Of a stretch of 64,000 bases of DNA, positions 16,873 through 25,577 are shown piece after piece. Both the position numbers and the translations under genes were made by a program. Each line of letters starts with the position of its first letter. The first letter of the stretch is position 1. Source of the stretch: Aurantiacibacter sp. D1-12 (GTDB lineage: Bacteria > Pseudomonadota > Alphaproteobacteria > Sphingomonadales > Sphingomonadaceae); contig NZ_JAPJZJ010000002.1 in NCBI RefSeq assembly GCF_028858515.1, positions 496,001 through 560,000 on the forward strand. Direction: 5' to 3'. The notes beneath the pieces are model-generated. The model was given only the letters and a program-made list of their open reading frames with translations, had not been told where the DNA came from and did not search any database.

Positions 16873-18672
16873 ATGGATGGCAAGTCCCCCTTTGTTTTGC
16901 TGGATGATGCGCGCGCCACGGGTGCGAGCGATGCGCAACTGTATTCCGCGCCGGAGCAGGTGTTTGTCACGAATGATCCCGCACAAGTCTCCAACACGCT
17001 GGAAGCTGCGGACGCGGCACGTGTAAAATCGGGCAAACATCTGGCGGGCTACATCGCATACGAAGCGGGGCTCGCGCTTGAGAGCAAGCTGGAGCCACTG
17101 GCAGCGCAGCGCAGCGGAGGGAGCGGGCCGCTGGTGTGGCTTGGCCTGTTCGACGACCTCGAGACGATCCCCGCCGCCGATATGCCCGGCTGGCTGGCTG
17201 CCCGCGCCAATGACGAGAGCGCAAGCATCGGTCCGCTCGATCCGCAGGTCTCTCCCGGCGGTTACCTCGCCGCGTTCGAGCGCTTGCAGGACGCGATCCG
17301 CGCAGGCGACATGTATCAGGTCAACCTCACCTTCCCGCTCGCCGGCCCTGCGCGCGGTGATCCGCTGTCGATATACGCCAAGATCCGCCCTACCGCCGCA
17401 GCCGGTTACGGCGGGCTGGTGTTCGACGGATCGCACTATCTGCTCAGCTTCAGCCCTGAACTGTTCTTCTCGCTGAAAGGGCAAGAGGCCAAGGTCAAAC
17501 CGATGAAGGGCACCCGTCCGCGCGCCGCCGATGCATCGGAGGATGCAGCCATGCGCGAAGAACTGGCGGAATCGGTCAAAGACAAGGCCGAAAACCTGAT
17601 GATTGTCGATCTTATGCGCAATGACCTGTCGCGCGTGTCCGAAGCGGGCGGCGTTCGCGTTGAGGACGCCTTTGCGGTCGAGACCTATCCCACCGTGCAC
17701 CAGATGGTTTCTACCGTCCGATCGACACTCTCCGATGGCAAGGGCGCAGTTGATATGCTGCATGCTCTGTTCCCGTGCGGCTCGATCACCGGCGCACCGA
17801 AGATCCGCGCAATGGAGCTGATCGACGAGGTCGAGCGTGACGCGCGCGGGCCCTACTGCGGCTCCATCGGCAGAATCGATGCTTCAGGCGATGCCGCCTT
17901 CAACGTCGCGATCCGCACTATCCGCCTGACCCCGGGCGAGAACGCCAAGCACAAGGCGGTGTTGGGCGTGGGCGGCGCGATTGTTGCCGATAGTGATGCG
18001 ATGGGCGAGTGGCGTGAATGCCTGATCAAGGGCGCCTTCGTGCGCGGCCCGGCAGGCGGTCACGATTTGATCGAGACCATGCGGTTCGATCCGCGTGAAG
18101 GCATGCCGCTTCTCGAATTCCACCTCGAACGGATGAAAGCGAGTGCGGCGGAGCTGGGCTTTTCCTTCGACCGGCACGAAACGCGTAACCGCATCCAGGC
18201 GCTGTGTTTCGAGCTGGAAGAAGCGGCCAAGGTGCGGCTTGTTATCGCACGTTCTGGCGCTGTGTCGCTTGAAACGCATGCCATGCCAACGCCGATGGAT
18301 AGCGCGGTGAGATGCGTTGCTCTGCCCCACCCCACAGTGCCGCACGATTGGCGCCTCAGCCACAAATCGACCGACCGCAGCTTTTACGAGGCAGCGCTCG
18401 CCTGTGCGAAGGATGCGGGGGCGTCTGAAGCCCTACTGGTCCGCGCCGATGGCAAGCTGACCGAGGGCTGCTGGACCAACCTCTTTGTCGAGCGCGAGGA
18501 CGGCATTCTGCTTACCCCGCCCGCTTCGCTCGGCCTGCTCCCAGGCGTCCTGCGCCGATCGCTTATCGAACAGGGCAAGGCGCACGAGGCGGAATTGACG
18601 CTGAACGATCTTGAAGGTGGCTTCCTTGTCGGCAATGCCCTGCGCGGATTGATGAAAGCCACCCTTGTATGA
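16873..18672 (+). CDS. pabB: Aminodeoxychorismate synthase/lyase fusion (PabB-PabC)
   Basis: A 599-residue bifunctional folate enzyme. Residues 1 to about 390 are a PabB chorismate-amination domain, with PMKGTRPRA (about 210), [10 protein letters not shown] (about 246) and [10 protein letters not shown] (about 301), conserved in chorismate-utilising enzymes. From about 395 a class IV PLP fold (PabC, aminodeoxychorismate lyase) follows, with the candidate Schiff-base Lys in [10 protein letters not shown] (about 497) and the closing ERSLIEQG-like helix. Together they turn chorismate into 4-aminobenzoate, given glutamine-derived ammonia from PabA, which is not in the window. The stop overlaps the ATG of the pseudouridine synthase (ATGA). 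It starts 55 bases from the divergent HerA-like gene. Confidence 0.93.
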   Translation: MDGKSPFVLLDDARATGASDAQLYSAPEQVFVTNDPAQVSNTLEAADAARVKSGKHLAGYIAYEAGLALESKLEPLAAQRSGGSGPLVWLGLFDDLETIPAADMPGWLAARANDESASIGPLDPQVSPGGYLAAFERLQDAIRAGDMYQVNLTFPLAGPARGDPLSIYAKIRPTAAAGYGGLVFDGSHYLLSFSPELFFSLKGQEAKVKPMKGTRPRAADASEDAAMREELAESVKDKAENLMIVDLMRNDLSRVSEAGGVRVEDAFAVETYPTVHQMVSTVRSTLSDGKGAVDMLHALFPCGSITGAPKIRAMELIDEVERDARGPYCGSIGRIDASGDAAFNVAIRTIRLTPGENAKHKAVLGVGGAIVADSDAMGEWRECLIKGAFVRGPAGGHDLIETMRFDPREGMPLLEFHLERMKASAAELGFSFDRHETRNRIQALCFELEEAAKVRLVIARSGAVSLETHAMPTPMDSAVRCVALPHPTVPHDWRLSHKSTDRSFYEAALACAKDAGASEALLVRADGKLTEGCWTNLFVEREDGILLTPPASLGLLPGVLRRSLIEQGKAHEAELTLNDLEGGFLVGNALRGLMKATLV

Positions 18673-19325
18673 CCCAAATTCCGATCATTTTCGAAGATGG
18701 CGAAGCTCTCGTCATTGACAAACCTGCCAGTCTGCCGATCGAGCAACCGCGCAAGGGCGGCGCGAGTCTTGAAGACCATATGGAGCAGCTCAAGCTCGGC
18801 TTTCAGCGCGCACCGCAAGCGGTGCACCGGCTCGATACCGACACCTCGGGCTGCCTGCTGCTCGCGCGCAATCCCAAGGCGCTGAAGCGCTTCAACGCGG
18901 CGTTTCAGGAGAAGCTCGTCCAGAAGACCTATCTCGGCATTGTTGCGGGTCCGGTCGAAGACGATGAAGGCACCATCGATCTCGCGCTCTCCAAGATCAG
19001 CAGCAAGGAACGCGGCTGGCGGATGATCGTGGCCAAGGCGGGCAAGCCATCGATCACCCACTGGACCAAGCGCAAGGAGCTAGACGGCGGGCTGACGCTG
19101 GTCGAATTTCGCCCAGAAACAGGCCGCACGCACCAGATCCGCGTCCATGCAGAACACGCTTTCAGTCGCAGCCTGCTCGGTGACCCGGTCTATGGCAACA
19201 AGGATGCCCGCGCACCGCGCACCATGCTGCATGCAAGCGCGATTATCGTGCCGCGCGAAAATAAGCCCGAGATCACCGCAAGCGCGCCCCTACCTGCCGA
19301 CTTCGTGAAGCTGGGCGCGGAGTAA
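18669..19325 (+). CDS. RluA-family RNA pseudouridine synthase
   Basis: A 218-residue catalytic domain without an S4 domain. The catalytic Asp lies in VHRLDTDTSGCLLLA (near residue 56), and the closing motif RPETGRTHQIRVH is typical of RluA/TruC-like enzymes. It isomerises uridine in rRNA or tRNA; the exact site cannot be read. It is translationally coupled to pabBC by an ATGA overlap and to the following arfB by TAATG. Confidence 0.9.
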   Translation: MTQIPIIFEDGEALVIDKPASLPIEQPRKGGASLEDHMEQLKLGFQRAPQAVHRLDTDTSGCLLLARNPKALKRFNAAFQEKLVQKTYLGIVAGPVEDDEGTIDLALSKISSKERGWRMIVAKAGKPSITHWTKRKELDGGLTLVEFRPETGRTHQIRVHAEHAFSRSLLGDPVYGNKDARAPRTMLHASAIIVPRENKPEITASAPLPADFVKLGAE

Positions 19326-19729
19326 TGGGCACTATCCTCGACAGGGCAAACGCCATCGCCGAGGAGAGCTTTATCGCCGCATCAGGTCCGGGTGGGCAGA
19401 ACGTCAATAAGGTGGCAACCGCAGTCCAGCTGCGGGTGAATATCTACGACCTTGGCCTTGCCCCGCGTATTTTCCATCGACTGAAAGATCTTGCGGGCAG
19501 TCGGCTCAACGCTGCTGGCGAGATCGTGATCGATGCGCGCAATCACCGCACGCAGGAAGCCAATCGCCGCGAAGCGCGTGAACGGCTCGGCGACTTGATC
19601 GAGCAGGCCCTTAAGGAGCCCAAGAAGCGCGCGAAGACGCGGGTGAATCGGGTGGGCAAGACAAAACGCCTCGCTGGCAAGAAAGCCCACGGCCAGAAGA
19701 AGGCATTGCGCGGGAAGATTGATCTCTGA
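19325..19729 (+). CDS. arfB: Peptidyl-tRNA hydrolase ArfB (ribosome rescue)
   Basis: A 134-residue release-factor-like protein. The catalytic GGQ is at residues 23-25 in SGPGGQNVNKVAT. The C-terminal tail (about 105-134) is very rich in Lys and Arg, as needed to enter the empty mRNA channel of stalled ribosomes. It lacks the codon-recognition domains of RF1/RF2. It hydrolyses peptidyl-tRNA on non-stop ribosomes. The start overlaps the stop of the pseudouridine synthase (TAATG), so pabBC, rluA-like and arfB form one unit, closed by the hairpin at 19800. Confidence 0.93.
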   Translation: MGTILDRANAIAEESFIAASGPGGQNVNKVATAVQLRVNIYDLGLAPRIFHRLKDLAGSRLNAAGEIVIDARNHRTQEANRREARERLGDLIEQALKEPKKRAKTRVNRVGKTKRLAGKKAHGQKKALRGKIDL

Positions 19730-19799
19730 AGTTGGGAGGCACTTGCCCCCTTCCACGCTTGACTTTTACCCGATTCTCTCTCATTGGGCGCGCCGGAAC

Positions 19800-19830
19800 G
19801 GCGGTGCCGCGTGCGCCGCCCTTATTTTTT
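19800..19830 (+). terminator. Intrinsic terminator after arfB (or rpmG leader hairpin)
   Basis: GGCGG (19800-19804) and CCGCC (19816-19820) form a GC stem followed by CTTATTTTTT (19821-19830). This fits rho-independent termination of the pabBC-rluA-arfB unit. A TTGACT at about 19759 lies upstream, so the hairpin could instead sit in an rpmG leader and act as an attenuator. Confidence 0.6.
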
Positions 19831-19872
19831 CGCGCGTAACCCGCGCTCACAGACACTTTTGGAAGCAAGACA

Positions 19873-20040
19873 ATGGCGAAGCCCGCAACCATCAAGATCC
19901 GCTTGAACTCGACCGCGGACACCGGCCACTTCTATGTGACCAAGAAGAACCCGCGTAACCACACCGAGAAGTTCACCTTCCGCAAGTACGACCCCGTTGC
20001 GAAGAAGCACGTCGAGTACAAGGAAGGCAAAATCAAGTAA
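19873..20040 (+). CDS. rpmG: 50S ribosomal protein L33
   Basis: A 55-residue protein in the alphaproteobacterial L33 form. It starts [18 protein letters not shown] and contains [14 protein letters not shown] and a Lys-rich end. It lacks the CxxC zinc pairs, so it is the zinc-independent (C-minus) type. It starts at ATG 19873 with GGAAG upstream. It is monocistronic here, lying between a terminator-like hairpin and lolA. Confidence 0.97.
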   Translation: MAKPATIKIRLNSTADTGHFYVTKKNPRNHTEKFTFRKYDPVAKKHVEYKEGKIK

Positions 20041-20139
20041 GCAGCCGTGCCGCAAGGCCGCTCTGTCGCTTGATTTATGAACGCCGGGAACAAGCCGGGT
20101 TCAGTGACAGTTCAACGCTGCAACACTAAGGATTGCAGC

Positions 20140-20808
20140 ATGAACGCATTGACACGAATCATCACCAAGCCGCTTGCCGCCACCCTGATGGGGGCCGCAG
20201 CCCTTGCCGTCCCTGCCGCACTGGCAGTGCCGGTTACTTCCGCCGTTGCCCAGCCGCAGGCGAGCGATCTTGATCGCGCCACGCGCGCGCTGCGGGCAAT
20301 CAGCACCATGCGCGCCGATTTTACGCAGACGGACCGTGCCGGTAACACCGTTGCCGGCGAGCTGACGCTGCGCAATCCGGGCCGCATCCGGTTCGAATAC
20401 GAATCGAGTGTCAACATGCTGGTCGTGTCTGACGGCAACTCGCTGACACTGGTCGACTACGATGTGCAGCAGGTGGAACGCTGGCCGATCAGCAACTCGC
20501 CTCTTGGCGCCCTGCTCGATCCCGACCGCGATATGACGCGCTATGGCACGGTGCAGCCGACCAATACGGACAATGTCATCAGTGTGGCCGTGCGCGATCC
20601 CAATCGCCCCGAATTCGGCATCATGACGCTGATTTTCGTGGAAGATGCGAGTGCGCCGGGCGGGCTGGAACTGGCCAGCTGGGTTGCGCTCGACTCGCAG
20701 AACAACCGCACCACGGTTCGCCTGCGGAATCACCGTTACGGCATGTCTGTGCCCGACAGCACGTTCCGCTACCGCGATCCGCGCCGCTCGACCCGTCGCC
20801 CGGGGTAA
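20140..20808 (+). CDS. lolA: Outer-membrane lipoprotein carrier LolA
   Basis: A 222-residue protein whose N-terminus is a signal peptide (about 40 residues, Ala-rich, cleavage near AVAQP). The mature part begins with a helix (LDRATRALRAISTMRADF) and then strands, including TQTDRAGNTVAGELTL and PGRIRFEY, as in the LolA half-barrel. It ferries lipoproteins from LolCDE across the periplasm. I chose ATG 20140 because TAAGGA lies 7-12 bases upstream; an open frame reaching to 20077 would precede the signal peptide with unrelated sequence. Confidence 0.9.
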   Translation: MNALTRIITKPLAATLMGAAALAVPAALAVPVTSAVAQPQASDLDRATRALRAISTMRADFTQTDRAGNTVAGELTLRNPGRIRFEYESSVNMLVVSDGNSLTLVDYDVQQVERWPISNSPLGALLDPDRDMTRYGTVQPTNTDNVISVAVRDPNRPEFGIMTLIFVEDASAPGGLELASWVALDSQNNRTTVRLRNHRYGMSVPDSTFRYRDPRRSTRRPG

Positions 20809-20889
20809 TCACCTCGGGGGTCAGCGGTTGTAAAAATGCGACAGAATGCCGCTGAAATTCATTGGCGAGACAGATTCGACACACTAATT

Positions 20890-21022
20890 TACAAAAACAA
20901 AGCGCGGGCTGAGGCGGGTTTCCCCCCTGTTGCCCCAACCTCTTAACAGGTTCGCGTTTTGCGAAGCGTGACGAACGCTCAATAGGAACCCTCACCGCAA
21001 TGCCCCCGCGGTGGGGGTTTTT
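20890..21022 (+). ncRNA. Candidate small RNA between lolA and xthA
   Basis: A 244-base gap without a gene holds consecutive hairpins and an excellent terminator. CCTGTT/AACAGG pair at 20926-20931 and 20945-20950. TTCGC/GCGAA pair immediately after (20951-20955 and 20961-20965, loop GTTTT). A 10-bp terminator stem then ends in TTTTT at 21022. The loop of the first hairpin contains CAACCTCTT, exposing an anti-Shine-Dalgarno CCUC typical of regulatory RNAs. No matching Rfam family is recognised and the 5' end is a guess. It might simply be a long lolA 3' UTR. Confidence 0.35.
20989..21022 (+). terminator. Rho-independent terminator upstream of xthA
   Basis: CCCTCACCGC (20989-20998) pairs with GCGGTGGGGG (21008-21017) through ten base pairs with one G-U, loop AATGCCCCC, followed by TTTTTATTTATTT. 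It ends lolA transcription or that of the candidate small RNA. Confidence 0.9.
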
Positions 21023-21052
21023 ATTTATTTCAAGCGGGACTAGGGCTGCCTG

Positions 21053-21841
21053 ATGATCTCTATCGCCACCTGGAACATCAATTCCGTCCGCTTGCGCATG
21101 CCGATCGTCGAGCGCGTCCTCCAAGAGGAAGCACCAGACATTTTGTGCCTGCAGGAAATCAAGTGCCAGGAGCACCAGTTCCCCTACAAGGCGTTCGAGG
21201 AGTTGGGTTACAGCCACTTCGCAGTGCACGGGCAGAAGGGCTATCACGGTGTCGCTACGGTCAGCCGGGTGCCCATCAAGGAATTCTCCCGCCATGACTG
21301 GCAGGATAACGGCGAAGCACGGCATGTTGGTGTGGAACTGCCCGATCATGACGGGCTGATCCTCGAAAACGTCTATATCCCGGCAGGCGGTGACAAACCG
21401 GACCGCGAGATCAATCCGAAGTTCGGGCAAAAGCTCGACTTCTTCGAGCGGATGACGCGCTGGTCGGAGGCGATTGATCGCCCCACGCTGCTGGTCGGCG
21501 ATTTCAACGTCGCCCCGCTCGAATGCGATGTTTACGACCACAAGGCATTGCTGAAAGTCGTGAGCCACACACCGATCGAGGTCGAAACGCTGGGCAAGAT
21601 GCAGGCAGCGCACGACTGGGTGGATCTTGGCCGCAAGCACATCCCTGCGCCGCAGCGCAATTATTCATGGTGGTCCTACCGCACCTACTGGCAGGGCAAG
21701 GATCGTGGGCGCCGGCTCGATCATATGTGGGCGAGCCCCGATCTGGCCGCGCAAAGCCGCAGTCACCGCCTGGCGGAGCATACGCGCGACTGGGAAAAGC
21801 CGAGCGACCACATCCCGCTGATCACCGAGTTCGATCTGTGA
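21053..21841 (+). CDS. xthA: Exodeoxyribonuclease III
   Basis: A 262-residue EEP-fold DNA repair enzyme (AP endonuclease, 3'-5' exonuclease and 3'-phosphatase). Motifs: SIATWNINSVRLR at the start, CLQEIKCQEHQFP with the metal-binding Glu, LVGDFNVAP with Asp and Asn, and the closing PSDHIPLI with Asp-His. The length is normal for the family. Its stop codon overlaps the GTG start of ribA (GTGA), suggesting co-translation. Confidence 0.95.
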   Translation: MISIATWNINSVRLRMPIVERVLQEEAPDILCLQEIKCQEHQFPYKAFEELGYSHFAVHGQKGYHGVATVSRVPIKEFSRHDWQDNGEARHVGVELPDHDGLILENVYIPAGGDKPDREINPKFGQKLDFFERMTRWSEAIDRPTLLVGDFNVAPLECDVYDHKALLKVVSHTPIEVETLGKMQAAHDWVDLGRKHIPAPQRNYSWWSYRTYWQGKDRGRRLDHMWASPDLAAQSRSHRLAEHTRDWEKPSDHIPLITEFDL

Positions 21842-22908
21842 GTTCGGCCGCTGCACCCTCTGCGGAGCGGCAAGTCGATGCGGCGCTCGCAGCGCTGCGC
21901 AAGGGACGCCAAATTGTCCTCTCCAATGGCGAGCTGTCGGTAGCGTTCCTTTCCGCCGAGCTGGCCGATGACGCTGCCATCGCCAGCTTTCTGGGCGACA
22001 CCGCACCGCGCGTGCTGCTGAGCACCGAACGCGCCGCAAGGCTGGGGCTGGTCGATCCGGCGGATACGGGCGCAAGCTTCGTCGTCGAGCTCGACAGCAT
22101 CACGATTGATGAGGCGCTCGCGCTCGCCAACCCGCTGGTCGATCAATACACGCCGGTAAAGCCCGCCCGCCAGCGCACGCCCACGGTCCCCCAGATCGCC
22201 GATGCGGCCATTCGCCTGGCCAAGATGGCAGAAGTCTTGCCCGCGCTGATCTACCGCTATGCCCGCGAGGATGAAGCGGTCGACCTGCCGGTGGAATTGC
22301 TCGAAACCTACTCCCCCGAGCGCGGCCTTGCCCTGTCAGTCAGCACCAATCTGCCGGTGCACGAAGACGAGAAGGCCAAGGCCTTTATCTTCCGCGAGGC
22401 TTTGAGTGACCGCAACCATCTCGCGCTGTGGTTAGGCAAGGAGAAGGGTGACGCGACGCCGCTTGTCCGGCTGCATTCCGAATGCTTGACGGGTGATGCG
22501 CTGAGCTCGCTCAAATGCGATTGCGGCCCGCAGCTAACCGCTGCGAAGCAGGCAATTGCTGCTGATGGCGGTTATCTTGTCTACCTGCGGCAAGAGGGGC
22601 GCGGTATCGGCCTCGTCAACAAGATGCGCGCCTATTCGATGCAAGCCCGAGGGCTCGATACGGTCGATGCCAATCTGCATGTCGGTTTTGGCGATGATGA
22701 GCGCGATTACCGGATCGCGGCTGAAATGCTGCGCCAGCTGGGCGTGAGCGAAGTTCGGCTGCTCACCAACAATCCTGAGAAGATCCGCGCACTGGAGGCC
22801 GAAGGTATTGCTGTGGTCGAGCGCATTCCGCTTGAGCTGCCGAGCAATCCGCACAATGCCAAGTATCTCGCCACCAAGCGCGACAAGGCAGGACACATGC
22901 TCAAATGA
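21838..22908 (+). CDS. ribA: GTP cyclohydrolase II with N-terminal extension
   Basis: A 356-residue protein, compared with about 200 for the minimal enzyme. The C-terminal 200 residues are a canonical RibA: HSECLTGDALSS and KCDCG supply the three zinc Cys, RQEGRGIGL is the GTP-binding loop and TNNPEKIRALE closes it. It opens the GTP ring to start riboflavin synthesis. The first 150 residues resemble a decayed RibB-like domain (ALRKGRQIVLSN, then ERAARLGL), as in some alphaproteobacteria, but lack clear DHBP synthase acidic motifs. GTG 21838 overlaps the xthA stop; longer readings run through xthA and are not real. Confidence 0.9.
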   Translation: MSSAAAPSAERQVDAALAALRKGRQIVLSNGELSVAFLSAELADDAAIASFLGDTAPRVLLSTERAARLGLVDPADTGASFVVELDSITIDEALALANPLVDQYTPVKPARQRTPTVPQIADAAIRLAKMAEVLPALIYRYAREDEAVDLPVELLETYSPERGLALSVSTNLPVHEDEKAKAFIFREALSDRNHLALWLGKEKGDATPLVRLHSECLTGDALSSLKCDCGPQLTAAKQAIAADGGYLVYLRQEGRGIGLVNKMRAYSMQARGLDTVDANLHVGFGDDERDYRIAAEMLRQLGVSEVRLLTNNPEKIRALEAEGIAVVERIPLELPSNPHNAKYLATKRDKAGHMLK

Positions 22909-23402
22909 GCTGGATCATTCGCGAAGAGCGGGCGGGCGATGAAGCCGCGATTGACGCCCTTACCCGCCGTTCCTTCACCGGCCACCCCTATTCCGACGGT
23001 GACGAACAGGACGTTATCGCGCGACTGCGTGCAGATGGCGATCTGCTGTTGTCACTTGTGGCAGAGCGCAATGGCGAGCTGATCGGGCAGGCCACCTATT
23101 CGCGCGCGATATTGTCCAATGGAGAGCAGGACTGGATGGTCATCGGCCCGATTGCAGTCGATCCGTCGTGTCAGGGCGAAGGGATAGGGCGCGCGCTGAT
23201 GGAGGCTGGCGAAACGGCCCTGAAAGCACAGGGCGCCAAAGGTGTCACCGCGCTCGGTGATCCGCAGCTCTACAGCCGCTTCGGCTATCTGCAGCACACG
23301 GCGATGACTCTCGACGGCGAGCTGGGTGAATACCTGCAAGTGAAGAGCTTCGGTGCACAGATTCCCGCAGCGACACTGACCTACGCGCCCGCTTTCGGTT
23401 AA
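22905..23402 (+). CDS. GNAT-family N-acetyltransferase
   Basis: A 165-residue YhbS-like acetyltransferase. The acetyl-CoA loop is in DPSCQGEGIGRALME (a variant of Q-x-x-G-x-G/A), preceded by IGPIAV and followed by PQLYSRFGY. This Tyr-Gly-Phe style end is typical of YhbS-type members. The acceptor is unknown. The start overlaps the ribA stop (ATGA). It converges with psd, sharing 4 bases. Confidence 0.88.
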   Translation: MSWIIREERAGDEAAIDALTRRSFTGHPYSDGDEQDVIARLRADGDLLLSLVAERNGELIGQATYSRAILSNGEQDWMVIGPIAVDPSCQGEGIGRALMEAGETALKAQGAKGVTALGDPQLYSRFGYLQHTAMTLDGELGEYLQVKSFGAQIPAATLTYAPAFG

Positions 23403-24241
23403 AGCCAGCGGCCCAGCGCTTGGCCCATGCGCACGGGGCTTCCGGCGGAGAGACCCGCGTCCCATTCAACCTTGCCCGGTTCGAACAGCAGGATTGCCGT
23501 CGAGCCCAGGAAGAAGCGGCCCATTTCGTCTCCTGCAGCGAAGCTGTGGTCGCCTGCATCGAAGGTGCGGTGACGAGCCCTGCGCTGGTGCGCCTTCTCT
23601 CGCCCACCCCAGACCGTGGCGATCCCGGCCACGATCATCGCGCCGACCATGACGTTGGCGAAATTGCCGTGCGGCCCGTCGAAGAAGCAGGCGAGGCGTT
23701 CGTTGCGCGCAAAAAGGTCATCGACATTCTCCGCCGTCGTCTGATTCACCGAAAACAGGTCGCCCGGCACGTAGATCGTGCCCTGAAGCGTCCCTGCGGC
23801 GGGCATGTGGACGCGGTGATAATCTTTCGGGCTCAGATAGATTGTGGCGAAAGTGCCGCCCTCGAACCGCCCGGCAATCTGCGGGTCGCCGCCGAGCAAT
23901 TGCGTGGCGGTAAACTCGCGCCCCTTGGCCTGGAACACCTTACCATCGGTAATCTCACCGATCTGGCTCACCGCTCCGTCTGCCGGAGACAGCACATGCG
24001 TGTCCGCATCCGCTAACGGGCGTGCACCGTCCTTCAGCTCGCGGGTGAAGAAGTCATTGAAGTTCGCATAGGCCTCCACCGGCCGTGCAGCTTCGGCCAT
24101 GTCGACATCGTAGGCGTCGATAAAGCGCCGGATCAGGCGGTCCTTGAGCCAAGGCTTCTGGGACGCGGCGAACTTTCCGGCGAGGCGAGAAATGGCGTGC
24201 TGGGGTGCAGCATGCTGGAGAGCGATAAACGGTTTCGACAT
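23399..24241 (-). CDS. psd: Phosphatidylserine decarboxylase proenzyme
   Basis: A 280-residue inner-membrane enzyme making phosphatidylethanolamine. The LGST motif in RFFLGSTAILLFEPG, about 50 residues from the C-terminus, is the self-cleavage site that generates the pyruvoyl group on Ser. YLSPKDYHRVHMP is the other family hallmark. ATG 24241 gives the usual N-terminus; an in-frame TTG at 24253 would add four residues. The sequence resembles the PSD-B type of about 280-300 residues. It ends tail-to-tail with the acetyltransferase. Confidence 0.95.
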   Translation of the reverse strand: MSKPFIALQHAAPQHAISRLAGKFAASQKPWLKDRLIRRFIDAYDVDMAEAARPVEAYANFNDFFTRELKDGARPLADADTHVLSPADGAVSQIGEITDGKVFQAKGREFTATQLLGGDPQIAGRFEGGTFATIYLSPKDYHRVHMPAAGTLQGTIYVPGDLFSVNQTTAENVDDLFARNERLACFFDGPHGNFANVMVGAMIVAGIATVWGGREKAHQRRARHRTFDAGDHSFAAGDEMGRFFLGSTAILLFEPGKVEWDAGLSAGSPVRMGQALGRWL

Positions 24242-24286
24242 ATGCCCGTTCAATAGACCGGGGCGGGCATGGGTTCCAAGCGAAGC

Positions 24287-25273
24287 TTAGCGCACCTCGT
24301 AACGCGAGAGACCACGGCCCAGCGCGTTGTCACCGATACCGCCCATGTCGCCCGACCAGTCGGCCACGAACACCGTGGTGCGGTTCACACCCGGAGCCAG
24401 CCGCGCATCGTTGCCGACCACAACCAGCCCTGCGCTGGAGCGTGAGCGACCCTCGGCCGCGACAGCGATAAAGGCGGAGTAGTTTTCCTTGTCGAGGCCC
24501 TGCACGAACCAGTTGTTGCTGATCTGGCCCGTGGCACCGCCCGGAAGATCGATCATGTAGTTGGTTCCGCGCCCTGCGGCATCGTCAAAGCTGCACGAAG
24601 CCACATCGACACGGCCTGCGCGCGATTTGACATAGTGGCCTCCGCGCCCCTCTTCGAAGCGCGAGTTGGTGATGCGAACATGGGCAAGATCGCCTGTGTA
24701 GATCGAGTGCGCACAGCCGCCTGCGCCTTCGCAAGTGCCAAGGCGGGTAAAGGTGGAGCGATCGACAACCAGCTGCGACGAGCCATCGCTGGCGGTCAGA
24801 ATGCCTTGCTGGCTATCGCGAAACCAGCTCTGAGCAACTGTCAGGTTGCCCGTTTCCAGCCGGATGCCCGAACCGTTGTAATCGGGCACGCGCATGTTCT
24901 GGAAAATGAGGCCGGAGACCTCTGCGCTCTGGCCACGCAGCACGAGAGCGGCTTTACCCTCGCACGTCACGCCGTCGAAAATGGCGCTGCCCGGCGTGCT
25001 GGCGAAGTATGAGATATTGCCCGCGGTCTGCACCGCGCATTGTTCGTGTCGGCCCGGCGCAATCGCGATAGTGCCGGTCCCGCTGCCAATCGCGTTCACC
25101 GCATCCTGCAAGCGGGTAAAGCCCTGCCCCGTCTCGACCACGGTGTACGGCGAGGCACGGTCCTGTGCGAACAGCGTCGCGGTTGGAATAGCAGCGATGG
25201 CAAGCGCAGCGACACCCAATGCAAGCTTGGACGTGAGACGCGAAACGGGCGGACGGCTGGCGGCGTAAGTCAT
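24287..25273 (-). CDS. Secreted right-handed beta-helix repeat protein
   Basis: A 328-residue protein with an N-terminal hydrophobic signal segment (residues about 15-37). Short parallel-beta-helix rungs follow: VSGLIFQNMRV, LTVAQSWFRDS, LVVDRSTFTRLG, VRITNSRFEEG, VDVASCSFDD and ISNNWFVQG. These rungs suggest a carbohydrate-binding or carbohydrate-cleaving surface, but no catalytic set can be named. Cys pairs such as GTCEGAGGC might form disulfides in the periplasm. It is monocistronic, with psd downstream on the same strand after a 45-base gap. Confidence 0.75.
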   Translation of the reverse strand: MTYAASRPPVSRLTSKLALGVAALAIAAIPTATLFAQDRASPYTVVETGQGFTRLQDAVNAIGSGTGTIAIAPGRHEQCAVQTAGNISYFASTPGSAIFDGVTCEGKAALVLRGQSAEVSGLIFQNMRVPDYNGSGIRLETGNLTVAQSWFRDSQQGILTASDGSSQLVVDRSTFTRLGTCEGAGGCAHSIYTGDLAHVRITNSRFEEGRGGHYVKSRAGRVDVASCSFDDAAGRGTNYMIDLPGGATGQISNNWFVQGLDKENYSAFIAVAAEGRSRSSAGLVVVGNDARLAPGVNRTTVFVADWSGDMGGIGDNALGRGLSRYEVR

Positions 25274-25326
25274 GCCCGCAGGCGTAGCGGAAAACGGTTA
25301 ACGGGCAGCTAAGCACGGCTGCTGCA

Positions 25327-25575
25327 TCAGAGCCTTTGGCGCCAGCCGCCTTTGGTGTGCCGTTTGGCCAGCCAGAGAAATGGAATGGTGATTCCGGTGA
25401 GGGCAAGGGCGAACACAATCCATCCCATTGCTTCGACATAGAGGCCAATCAATGTCGCGACAGCGATGTAGAGCAGGAGCAGAACCCACCCTTGCCACGC
25501 GCAGGGCAAGCCCGATCCGTAGCCGTACTTCTTCGGGTGAAACCACGGCTCGTCACTCAAAATGCGGTGCAGCAT
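25327..25575 (-). CDS. Small membrane protein in SPFH operon
   Basis: An 82-residue protein with a hydrophilic N-terminus (RILSDEPWFHPKKYGYG), two predicted membrane segments (about residues 28-45 and 48-65) and a basic C-terminus. ATG 25575 has an AAAGGAG 7-8 bases upstream, located inside the end of the ribbon-helix-helix gene. A GTG at 25581 is less likely. I recognise no named family; it appears to be the third gene of the SPFH/ribbon-helix-helix unit. Confidence 0.65.
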   Translation of the reverse strand: MLHRILSDEPWFHPKKYGYGSGLPCAWQGWVLLLLYIAVATLIGLYVEAMGWIVFALALTGITIPFLWLAKRHTKGGWRQRL

Positions 25576-25577
25576 GG

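Noticed and set aside
16818-17036. An upstream extension of the HerA-like ATPase
   Set aside because: The added 73 residues are low-complexity, lack family resemblance and overlap the start of pabBC; the ATG at 16817 gives the usual N-terminus.
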